This document shows positions 15,165-24,970 of a stretch of 64,000 nt of DNA, piece after piece. Positions within the stretch are counted from its first letter, which is position 1; every line of letters begins with the position of its first letter. A program made the translations under genes and the position numbers. The notes beneath the pieces were generated by a model. The model searched no databases. It saw only the letters and a list, made by a program, of their open reading frames with translations, and was not told the DNA's origin. Origin of the DNA: Eulemur rufifrons (taxonomy: Eukaryota; Chordata; Mammalia; Primates; Lemuridae); NCBI RefSeq assembly GCF_041146395.1, contig NC_090989.1, positions 243,836,843-243,900,842 of the forward strand, given 5' to 3'.

Positions 15165-15614
15165 TATATCAGTACTTAAAGCTGCTGTAACAAAGCACCA
15201 TGAATTGGGTGGCTTAAAACAACAGAAATTTATTATTTCACAGTTCTGGAAGCTAGAAATCTGAAATCAAGGTGTTGGCAAGGTCATGTTCTCTCTGAAA
15301 GCTCTATGGAAAAATCTTTTATTACTTCTTCCAGCTGCTGGTAGCCCCAGGCATTCCTTGGTTTGTGGCAGCAAAACTCCAATCTTTGCCTCCGTCTTCA
15401 CATAGCTGTGTTGCCTCTATATGTGTGAATCTCTCTTTGTGTGTTTCTTCTTTGTCTTATAAGGATTCCAGTCATACTGGATTAGGGACCCACCCTCTAC
15501 TGGTATAATCTTAACTAATTATATTGGTAGATAATGATGCTATTTCCAATAAGGTAACATTCTGAGGTTGGAGGGTACAACAAATTTTTTGAGGGGACAC
15601 AATTCCACATAACA
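15165..15614 (-). mobile_element. MLT1-type MaLR LTR (solo), antisense
   Basis: The plus strand shows 'ctgctgtaacaaagcaccat', 'gggtggcttaaaacaacaga', 'tctggaagctagaaatctga', 'ggcattccttggtttgtggc', 'cctccgtcttcacatagctg', 'tcttataaggattccagtca', then 'gaggggacacaattccacat'. This is the complete order of an MLT1-class LTR in reverse. It splits older antisense L1 sequence. No internal retroviral sequence is attached. Confidence 0.8.
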
Positions 15615-16024
15615 GTTATTGTTTATTTATATTTACTTATATATTTAATATTTATATTGAATTTTTTTTTTTTTTTTACATCTCCTAACTTTCACCTGGG
15701 ATAATTTTCCTCTGATTGGAGTATACCTTCAAGTACACATATGCTGGTTGAAAACTCTCTCATTTTTGTCCAAAATTGTATTTAATTTTCATTCTTGAAT
15801 AATATTTTTTTTCTGCTTATGGAATACAAGCTTGCCAGTTATTTCCTTTAGAATATTGACAATATTATTCACCTACCGCATGGCCTTAATTGTTGTGACT
15901 GAGAAATTTACCATCAACTATAAACTCTTTGAATGATTTTATTTTTCTGGCTTCCTTTAATACTGTCTCTTTGACTTTGGTTTTTGGTAGTCTCACTTTG
16001 ATGTTTCTGGATATGGATTTTTTA

Positions 16025-16057
<33 letters not shown>

Positions 16058-16380
16058 GTATTCATTTGTTTATTCATCCATCTGCTTCAGATTCTTTGGG
16101 CTCCTTGAATCTGTGGACTGGTGCTTTCCCTATGTTTTTAAAAACTCTCAATTATTTCTTTTCAAATATTGCTTTTTCACTCTTCTCTCTTTCTTCTTCT
16201 TCTGGAGTCCAGTTAATTACATGTTAAATATTCTCCCTGTATATTCCCTTTTATCCTCTCTTCTATTAATATTTTTTAGTCCAAGTCACTAATTCTCTTT
16301 TTGGCTTTGTCTAATCAGTTGTTAAGCCTCTGTTTTGAATTTTTAATTTCAGTATTTAAGTTATTGCACCATATGGATGA
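15615..16380 (-). mobile_element. Ancient L1/HAL1 ORF1-region fragment, antisense
   Basis: 15670-15880 corresponds to the antisense L1 sequence just 3' of 'ggtctgctggcagtgaattc' (compare 31998). 16080-16340 (ctccttgaatctgtggac, 'caaatattgctttttcactc', 'ccaagtcactaattctcttt', 'gtctaatcagttgttaagcc') is the degraded equivalent of the ORF1 coiled-coil/RRM part seen at 29290-29560. HAL1, an L1 relative with ORF1 only, is a possible identity. Confidence 0.5.
16024..16060. repeat. (TG)n(TA)n compound microsatellite
   Basis: About 12 TG units followed by about 5 TA units, directly readable. Confidence 0.95.
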
Positions 16381-17350
16381 TCATAAGAGAGCTAAGTGTT
16401 TAAGAAAACACTGTATCAGCCCTGTAAGCCATTCAGGTTAGACTCAATTCACTGGCAAGGTTGTTATGGATGATAGAATTGCCAAGACTACTTTCAAGGC
16501 AGAGTCTGGGCAATCAGAAATACATCCTGTTATAGCTTGATGAATGATGTAGGCCAAATGGTAAAGGTCAATACAGAAATTTAAGGAGAAAGCCACTTGG
16601 CTTACTAAGGTAGACTCTGATGGCTTATGGGATTTGTTCATCTGGTTGCTTCTGAGATCCTGGAGGGTACAGCTGAGATCCATACTGCAGATTGGCCTCA
16701 GCTTATTTCTTAGAGTCATACTGACATACCCTTAATTAAATGCCACATAAGTCAAGTTGAACAGATTGGGACTGTCTCCTATCTGTCAGATTAATCAGGG
16801 TGGCTGATGGAGCAGTATATTTATGAGAAAATTGTCTAGAAGCCAATATACTGAGAAATGAGCAGTGGATATTGTTGGGAGATAATTCTCCGTGGGTCTC
16901 ATGTTTCTGCACATCTGTAGCAGCTTTTGTTCCAGACTATCTTGAAAGATAGCTTTGAAGGATAGTGTTTATCTGGGTAGAAGGTAGATTTGTTTTCTGT
17001 CAATAATAATAAATATAATGTGCCCCTCTGATGCAAAAGTTGGACAGATTTGTTAGCAACCCTCTTACAGGATAACATTTCCTAAGCCCGTGGTTCCTCA
17101 ACTGTGACATAAAACCTGCTGTATTTGCAGCATCCACTAGGGCTCACCTTTGAATTATCTTTTGGGATGTGGGATCAAGAAGTTATACAAACAATAAGGT
17201 CATACAGTATGGTGAATAAAAAAGTAATAAAGTCCTTTCTATGACCCAAGAGTTTGTGTCTTCTTCCAGCACCTAGATAACTGTGGAAGGATAACTTCTT
17301 AACTTACACAAAGGATAAAATCTCAGATACTTCATAGTTCTTTAAAATAG
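16381..17350. other. Unassigned, not typical L1 sequence
   Basis: Less T-rich than its surroundings. A minus-strand ORF of 91 codons (16444-16719) has no family I recognise. The block could be an internal piece of an old LTR element, but I see no diagnostic motif. Confidence 0.4.
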
Positions 17351-17681
17351 GGAATGACACCAATTGGGTATCAGACTGAGATGGGGGTGGGGGGAGGGGA
17401 TGGGTGTATACCTACATGATGAGTGCGTTGCGCACTGTCTGGGGAATGGTCACGCTTGAATGTGCTGACTCGGGGAGATGGGGGTAGGGGGAGGGGATGG
17501 GGGTATAACTACATGATGAGTGCAATGCACACTCTGGGGAATGGACACACAGTGTGCATTGCACACTGTCTGGGGAATGGACACACTTGAAGCTCTGACT
17601 CGGTGGGATGGGCAGTACATGGGCAATATATATAACCTGAACTTTTGTACCTCCATAATAACCTGAAATAAAAAAAAATGT
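17351..17681 (+). mobile_element. L1 3' UTR fragment, sense, with expanded repeat units
   Basis: 5'-truncated L1 restricted to the 3' UTR of the family seen at 24623-24970 (reverse) and 51650-51798. It begins gacaccaattgggtatcaga, has G-rich stretches, then units of 'acatgatgagtgcnntgcncactgtctggggaatgg...ctgactcgg', and ends in ctgaaat(a)9. The unit recurs about two and a half times (near 17412, 17511 and 17548). The full-length copy has two and the 51.7 kb copy one. Confidence 0.88.
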
Positions 17682-18170
17682 CTTTTTCTCTGGCAGATTT
17701 TTTTTTAAATCATTATTTTTCAGTATTTTGATTCCAATGTGCCTTGGTGTGTGCCTTTCTTTACATTTATTCTGCTTGAGTTTTTTAATCTTCAGTGGAA
17801 TTATAATACTTATCAAATATGGAAAATTTTATTTCATTTCTTTCAATTTTCTTCTCTTTTCTCATTCCATTTTCCAGTAATACTTTTGTTGGTCATTGAT
17901 AGTGTCCTAAAAGTTGATTACACTATTCATTTTTTAAAGTTCTTTTTCTCTGTGTGCTTCATTTTGGATAGTTTCAGTTGCTGTCTTCAATTTCAATGAT
18001 CTTTTCTTCTGCACTAATTTGTTGTAATCTTTTCCAGTGCATTTTTCTGTTTAAATTTTTTTGCTTATTTTTATGCTAGAAAGTTACATTTGGGTCATTC
18101 TGTATCTTCCATTTGTTTCTTCATTGTGTTCACGGTTTTTTTTTTTTTTTTTTTTTTACATTCTTGAATG
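17682..18170 (-). mobile_element. Ancient L1/HAL1-like fragment, antisense
   Basis: T-rich sequence ('cagtattttgattccaatgt', 'ttcttctgcactaatttgtt', 'ctagaaagttacatttgggt') in the style of antisense HAL1/L1 ORF1 and following region. Probably the same old element as 15615-16380 and 18956-19910, cut by later insertions. Ends in a T20 run at 18137-18156. Confidence 0.45.
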
Positions 18171-18472
18171 TACAGATGATCCCTGATTACAGTGGTTCAA
18201 CTTACAATTTTTCAACTTTACAGTGGTGTGAAGGTGATACACATTCAGTAAAACATCAATAAAGTACATGAGATATTTGACATTTTGTTACAAAAAAGGC
18301 TTTGTGTTAGATGATTTTGTCCAAATGTGGGCTAATGTAAGAGTTCTGAATACATTTATGGTAGGCTAAACTAAACTGTGATGTATTAGTTTAGATGTAT
18401 TAAATGCATTTTGACTTACAATACTTTCAACTTATGATGGGTTGCCCCATTATAAATTGAGGCACGTCAGTA
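18171..18472 (+). mobile_element. Tigger-type non-autonomous DNA transposon (MER8-like)
   Basis: Starts TA-cagatgatccctgatt and ends ...ttgaggcacgtcag-TA. The flanking TA dinucleotides are the Tc1/mariner (Tigger) target duplication and the ends are degenerate inverted repeats. The interior ('caacttacaatttttcaact', 'ggctttgtgttagatgattt', 'gggctaatgtaagagttctg', 'acttatgatgggttgcccc') is the MER8-like order as I remember it. About 300 bp, no transposase. Confidence 0.75.
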
Positions 18473-18508
18473 TTTATAGTATTTACAAAGCCTGTTTTAA
18501 GGTTTTTG

Positions 18509-18955
18509 TCTGTTAATTCCGAGACAGAGAACTAGCAGGTACTGCTTTAGGTATTGCTTTGGGCATTGCTTTGGGCATTACTGCAGGCATTGCCTTAGGC
18601 ATTGCTTTGGGCATCGCTAAAGCATTACCTAACTGAGTCAGGAAATCTCAAAACAAAGTTTCAAATTACCCTGATCAAAACAGGATGGAGGCAGGGCAAG
18701 TTCCACTGGTTAGAACTAAGATGGTGAAGGAATAGAAGATGTTACCCTGATTCCAGGAAAACACTGCCCCTCCATGAATATTCCTCCTCTTGTTAATTAA
18801 ACCATAGCTTAAATAGAAAGCCAACAGGAACCAGGGGGCCAGTACTGTAAGCTTAGCTCCTGAATTCTTTCTTGCACAAAGCCAAGGATCCACTTGGTTT
18901 TCAAGTCACTTCCAGCATTGGGGTCGCTTTCCTGTGTCATCTGCATCATCTGTTA
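18509..18955 (+). mobile_element. LTR-like insertion with internal minisatellite
   Basis: A block of different base composition inside old L1/HAL1 sequence, bounded by the 7-bp direct repeat tctgtta (18509-18515 and 18949-18955). Features suggesting a gamma-type retroviral LTR are a purine-rich start, a TATA-like 'gcttaaatag' near 18807, and a 3' part with 'cctgaattctttcttgcac', 'gatccacttggttttc' and 'attggggtcgctttc' resembling R/U5 sequence. The classic TG...CA ends are not clear, so it could also be another repeat type. No gag/pol/env nearby. Confidence 0.45.
18541..18623. repeat. 12-bp minisatellite, about 7 units
   Basis: Consecutive units: actgctttaggt, attgctttgggc (twice), attactgcaggc, attgccttaggc, attgctttgggc, atcgctaaagc. 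The unit is a multiple of 3 and would read as an Ile-Ala-Leu-Gly tetrapeptide repeat in one frame, but there is no start codon or sustained ORF around it. Confidence 0.9.
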
Positions 18956-19910
18956 TTTCTGGATCTCTTTGTATGATTAATTTTTCATCAAGTTAAGGGT
19001 CATATATTCTTGCTTCCTTGCATATCTGGTAATTTTCATTGGAAGTCAGCAGTGATAAATTTTATGTTGGCTGGTAGATTTGAATGTATTCATTTTAAGA
19101 GTTGGTATTTTTTTTCCGTGGCAGTCAGGTAAGTTACTTGTAGATTAGTCTGCTACTTTTGAGGTTTCCTTTTAAACTTTATTAGCATGCATATTGAGCC
19201 AGCTTTATTGTTGTACTAATTTAGTTCCCCCTTTCTCACTAAGTCATGACTTTTTGAAGGACTTTTCCAAATGCCTCATGTATTGTGAGACTCTCCATTA
19301 AATTATTCCTAGCCACATGAGATTCCAGAATTTTTTTTTGTTTGTTTTTATGTAAGGGGTGCAATCCCTATAACAGTTAAAGTTTTATGATTGGAACTAG
19401 AAGGCCTGGTGTTTTTGACTATATGCTTACCCTTGAATTAAGAAATAATATTTGTATATAATATTTGAGGGCTAGGATGATAGCATTTTTCTCAGAGGCA
19501 ATTTTACATTTTCCTGCTAGGAACTAGTGGGTATTGCCATTCTGGGACCAAGTTCAAGGTTTGAGATTCCATGAATCATCAGATCTGGAAATATGGACTG
19601 CATATATCTGTTTTACTTCTGATTTATTTTTACCCTTTGAAATATTGGCTTATAATTCATATGTAAAGGTGTTTTCCAGACTGTATGACTTCAGTGGGAT
19701 TTGACTTTTATCTCCAATTCCTAAGAGGCTAACAAAAAAAGAAGTTCACGTTTGTAGTTTTTCTTGGTTGGCAAAGGATAGAGACACTCGAATGCTAGTT
19801 ATTTCCAACCCCGCCCCCCCGCCCCGTGGTAGGCCTAATCCAGGTATTTCTGGTGCTACAGCTGCTGGCATACTGTTTAAAACCATCATCACCCCACTTT
19901 TGGCACTTAA
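18956..19910 (-). mobile_element. Ancient L1/HAL1-like fragment, antisense
   Basis: Continues the T-rich old element after the LTR-like block ('tttctggatctctttgtatg', 'gattaatttttcatcaagtt', 'tatctggtaattttcattgg'). Identity weakens after about 19250. No gene seen. Confidence 0.4.
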
Positions 19911-22900
19911 TATATTTTAAAAAATAAGATTTATATGTAGTGTAGTTTTAGGTTCACGGTGAAATTGATGGAAAGTACAGAGAATTCCTATATATTCACC
20001 ATCCACAACTTCACCTGCTATCAACATCCAAACCAGTGTGCTACAGTTGTCACAGTGAATGAACACACTGACATGCATTATCACCCAAAGTCTATAGTAT
20101 TCATTAAGGTTTGGTGTTGGTGTTGTTTGTTCTCTGAGTTTTGACAAATGTAAATCATCATTAAAGTACATAGAAAGTTACATAGCCCTAAAAATCCTCT
20201 GTGCTCTGCCTATTCACCCTTCCTCCCCTCTGATTCCTGACAACCACTGATCTTTTCTATTGTCTTCCAAGTTTTACCTTTTCCATAATGTCATGGTTGT
20301 AACTATTCAGTATGTAGCTTTTTTGGATTGACTTCCTTCACTTAGAAATATACATTTGTTTCCTCCATGTCTTTTTTATGGCTGATAGCTTACTTTTTAA
20401 AAAATGCTAAATAATGTCCCATTGTCTGGATGTACACATTTTATTTATGCATTAATGTACTGAAAGACATCTTGATTGCTTCCAAGTTTTGGCAATTATG
20501 AATAAAGCTGTTATAAACATACATGAATAGACTTGTTTTTGTAAACATATTAATAGTTTTCAAGTCACTTGGTTAAATATTGGTTAGTATGGTAAAAGGA
20601 TGTTTAGTTTTGTGAGAAACTGCCAGACTGTCTTTCAAATTGACTATATCATTTTACATTTCCACCAGCAATAAATAAGAATTCCTGTTCCTCCAAATGC
20701 TTACCAGCACTTAGTGTAGTCAGTGTTCTGGATTTTGGCCATTTTAATAGGTATATAGTGATGTCTCATTGTTTTGCAATTCCCTAATGATATATGATGT
20801 TAAACATCTTTTCATATGGTTACTTGCCATCTGTGTATCTTCTTTGGTGAGGTATCTGTTCAAATTTTTTACCCAGTTTCTAATCAGATTTTTTTTTTCT
20901 TATTGTTGAGTTTTAGGAGTTCTTGGCATATTTTGGATAACAATCTTTTAGCTGATATATGTTTTGCAAATATTTTCTCTCAGTCTGTGCCTTGTCTTTA
21001 TTTCCTTGATGTTGTCTTTCTCAGAGCAGAATTTTTTAATTTTAATGAACTCTTGCTTATTATTTCTTTCCTTCATGAATAGGGTCTTTGATGTTGTATT
21101 TAAAAAGTCATAACCATACTCAAGATTATCTAGATTTTCTCCTACATTATCTTCTAAAAATTTTATAATTTGTGTTTTACATGGATGTCTATGATAGATT
21201 TTTGAGTAATTTTTTAAAAGGTGCGTAAGATCTATGTCTAAATTTATTTAATTTTGTATTTGGATGTCCAGTTATTCTAGTACTCTTTCTTGACAAGAAT
21301 ATCTTTATCTTTTTTCCACTGTATTGCCTTTATTCATTTGTCAGAGATCAGTTAACTATATTTATGTGGGTCTATTTCTTTCTGTTCTGTTCCATTCATA
21401 AGTTTGTCTATTCTTTCATCAATACCACACTGTCTTGATTATTGTAGATTTATATGTTTTGAAGATGTGAAGTGTCAGTTTTTTGACTTTATTTCCTTCA
21501 GTATTGAGTTGGCTATTGTGAGTCTTTTGCTTCTCCATAAACATTACAATCAGTGTATCAGCATGTATAAAAATAACTTTCTGGGGGTTTTGGTTAGGAT
21601 TGCATTGACTTTATATCAAGCTGGGAAGAGCTGATATGTTGATAATATTGAGTCATCCTGTCCATAAGCATGGAGTATCTCTCCACTTATTTAGTTCTTT
21701 GATTTCTTTTTATCAGAGCTTTGTAGTTTTTTCATATACATCTTATATGTACTGTGTTAGATTTATATCTAGGTATTTAATTTTTTGGAGTGCTAATGTA
21801 AATGGTATTGTGTTTTTAATTTAAAATCATGCTTGTTTATTGCTGGTATATAGGAAAGTAATGGACTTTTGTATGTTTACTTTGTATCCTATAAATTTTT
21901 TTAAACTACATATTAGTTTCAAGAGGTTTTTTTGGTCGATTCTTTGGATTTTTATATAGACGACCATATCATTTATTAACAAAGACATATTTATTGCTTC
22001 CTTCTCAATCTGTGTACTTTCCTTTTCTTGTTTTATGCATTAGATAAAATTTCCAACATGATTTTGAAGAGGAATGATGAGAGTGGACATCCTTGCCTTG
22101 TTCCTGATATTAGTAGAGAAGCTTCTAGTTTCTCACCAGTAAGTGTGATGATAACTAGATTTTTGGTACATGTTCATTATCAAGTTGAAAAATTACTACT
22201 CCTCTATTCCTAATTTGCTGAGAGTTTTTTTTTTTTTCATGAATGGATGTTGGATTTTGTCAAATGCTTTTTTTCTACATCTATTAATATTATCATTTGA
22301 TTTTCATCTTTAGGCTTTAGATGTGATAGATTACATTAATTGATTTTCAAATGTTGAACCAGCCTTGCATATCTGGAATAAATTTCACTTGTTTATGGTA
22401 TATAGTTCTTTTTATATAAAAATTGTTGGATTCAATTTCTTACTATTTTGTTGAGGATGTTTGCATCTATTTTTATGAGATATTTGTGTGTTTTTTCTTT
22501 TCTGGTGATGTCTTTGTCATATTTTGATATTTGGGTAATGTCACCCTCATAGGATGAATTCGGAAGTAGTCCCTCTGCTTCTGTCTTTTGAAAGAGATTA
22601 TATAGAATTATTATAATTTCTTCTTTAAATATTTGGGAGAATTCGCCAGAAAACCCATATTGGCCTGGAGTTTTCTATTTTAGAAGGTTACTAATTGTTG
22701 ACTCAATATCTTTAAGAGATATAGACCTATTCAAATTGTCTGATTATTTCTTCTTGTTTGAGTTTTGGAAGATTATGTCTTTCAAAAAATTGGTCCATTT
22801 CAAGTAGGTTATTAAATTTGTGAGCACAGAGGTATTCTTAATATCCTTTTATGATACTTTTGGTATCCATGAGATCTGTACTGATGCCCCTTTTTTCATT

Positions 22901-24606
22901 TATGATATTAGTGATTTATGTCTTCTCTCTTTTTTTCTTAATTAGCCTGGCTAGAGGCTTGCAGGTTTTATTGACCTCTTTAAGGAACCAGATTTTATTT
23001 CATTGATTTTTTTTTCTAATGATTTTATATTTTAATTTTATCAATTTCCACTCTAATATTTATGTCTTTCTCTCTGCTTACATTTATTTAATTTGCTCTT
23101 TTCCTTGTGTCCTATGGTGAAAGCTTAGGTGGTTGATTTTAGATCTTTCTTCTTTTCTCATGTGTGCATCTAATGCTATACCTTTCCTTCTAAGAACCGC
23201 TTTTACTACATTCCACACATTCTAATAAGTGGTCTTTTCATTTTCATTTATTTCAAAGTATTTTTCTAATTTCTCCTGAGGTTTCTTCTTTGACTCATGA
23301 GTTATTTAGAAGTTTGTTATTTAATCTCTAAGTATTTTGGGACTTTGCAGCTATGTTTCTGCTATTGATTTCTACTTTGATTCCATTATAGACTGAGAGA
23401 AGATGTGTGATTTCTTTTCTTTTAAATTTGTTAAGGTGTGTATTATGGCCATGAATATTGTCTATGTTAGTGAATATTCCATGTGAGCTTGAGAAGAATA
23501 TGTTCTTCTGTTGGATGGAGTAGCCTATACATGTCAATTATTTTATGTCAGTTGATTGATGGTGCTGAATAGATGAATTCAGCTATTTCTTAATGATTTT
23601 CCTGCCTGTTTGATCTGTCCATTTCTGATAGAGAGGTGGTGAAGTCTCTAACTGTAATAGTGGATTCATCTGTTTTTCCATATAGTTTTGTCAGTTTTGC
23701 CTCCTGTATTTACCTCACACTTTGTTAGGCTTATACACATAAACAATTTTTAAGTCTTCTTGGAGAATTGACCACTATCTTGTGATGTAATGCGTTTCTT
23801 TATCCCTGATAATTTTCTGATAATTTTTCTTGCTCTAATGTCTGCTTTTTCTGAAATTAATATAGCTACTTCTGATTTCTTTTGTTTAGTGTTAGCATGG
23901 TATATCTTTTGCCACCCCTTTACTTTTAATCTATATATGTCTTTACATTTAAAGTGGTGTTCTTATAGACAACATATAATTGAGTATTGGTTTTCTTGAC
24001 CCACTCTGATGATCTCTTTTAATTTGTGTATTTAAACCATTGACTTTTAAAATCATTATTGAAATAGTTGGATTAATTTCTACCATGTTTGTAACTGTTT
24101 TCTACTTGTTGCCCTTATTCTTTGTTCCTATTTCTCTCTTTAACTCTTTTTCTGCCTCTTGAGGTCATATTTGACCGTTTTACCTTACTGCATTTTCTCT
24201 CCTTTTTAAGAAAATCTAATATACTTCTTTTTTAAAAAAAAATCTTACTTTAGTCAGTGCCCTAGAGTTTGCTATATACTTTTATAGCTAATATAAGTTT
24301 AATTTCAAATAACACTATACTGCTTCATGGGTGGTGCAACTACCCTATAATAAGAAAATATTTCTAATTGCTGCCTCACATCCCTGTATCATTGCTGTAA
24401 TTTATTTTGCTCGTACATAAATAAACTGTAGTCATCAAGTAAATTGTTGCTATCATTATTTTGAATCAACTGTTATCTGTTAGATCAATTAAAAGTAAGA
24501 AAAAATAAAATATTTTATTTTACCTTTATTCCTTCTCTAATGCTCATTCTTCCTTTAGGTAGATCTGAGTTTCTGGCCTATATCATTTTCCTTCTCTCTG
24601 AAGAAA
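19911..24606 (-). mobile_element. Long old L1, antisense, host of the younger L1
   Basis: The minus strand reads 3' UTR (19911-20300), then ORF2 backwards to its N-terminal part (about 23600-24000) and sequence upstream of ORF2 (24000-24606). Landmarks include 'ccttgccttgttcctgatat' (22094), 'gtcaaatgc' (22259) and 'gtcaattattttatgtcagt' (23535). ORF2 is shredded by stops. The same old L1 resumes at 31990 ('gcaagataggtctgctggca') on the far side of the full-length L1. Gap-free continuity there proves the nesting order. Confidence 0.8.
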
Positions 24607-24622
24607 TTCTTTTAATATTTTT
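24607..24622. repeat. 16-bp TSD, left copy (full-length L1)
   Basis: ttcttttaatattttt, identical to 31974-31989. It merges into the poly-T that is the antisense poly(A) tail of the L1. Confidence 0.9.
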
Positions 24623-24970
24623 TTTTTCCATTTATATTTTATTTTATTTATTTATTTTTTTTTTATTTCATCTTGTTATGGGGGATACAGAATTGCAGGT
24701 TACATACGTTGCTCCTGTACCACCTTTTCCCCCAAGTCAGAGCTCCAGGCGTGTCTGTTCCCCAGGTAGTGCGCAGTTGCACCCATCATGTAGGTATATA
24801 TCCCTCCCTTACCCACCCCCCCTTCCCGAGTCAGCACCTTCAAGCGTTATCAATCCCCAAACCGTGCGCAATGCACTCATTGTGTAGGCATACCCCCATC
24901 CCCTCCCCCACCCCCCACCTCAGTCTGATATCCAGTTGGTGTCGTTCCCAGATTTGTATTTAGGTGATGA
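24623..24970 (-). other. L1 3' UTR with G-rich tract, two repeat units and A-rich tail
   Basis: On the sense strand the ORF2 stop is followed by 'gacaccaactggatatcaga', then a G-rich run (plus strand C-rich, 24895-24925) able to form a G-quadruplex. Two diverged units follow: one with 'gcattgcgcac...tgctgactcggga' (around 24830-24890) and one with 'gggtgcaactgcgcac...ctgacttggggg' (around 24735-24800). The end is 'ataacaagatgaaataaa' plus an A/T-rich tail (24623-24667). Confidence 0.85.

Noticed and set aside
17412..17816. 134-codon minus-strand ORF with HSP-like repeats
   Set aside because: The apparent protein repeat is the reverse reading of the L1 3' UTR repeat units.
18541..18623. Short tandem units considered as a CRISPR-like array
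   Set aside because: Units are 12 bp, contiguous and without spacers, in a mammalian repeat context; it is a minisatellite.
24540..24963. ORFs of 115 and 96 codons with Pro/Ser-rich ends
   Set aside because: They run through the antisense L1 3' UTR and its C-rich tract and come from that repeat.
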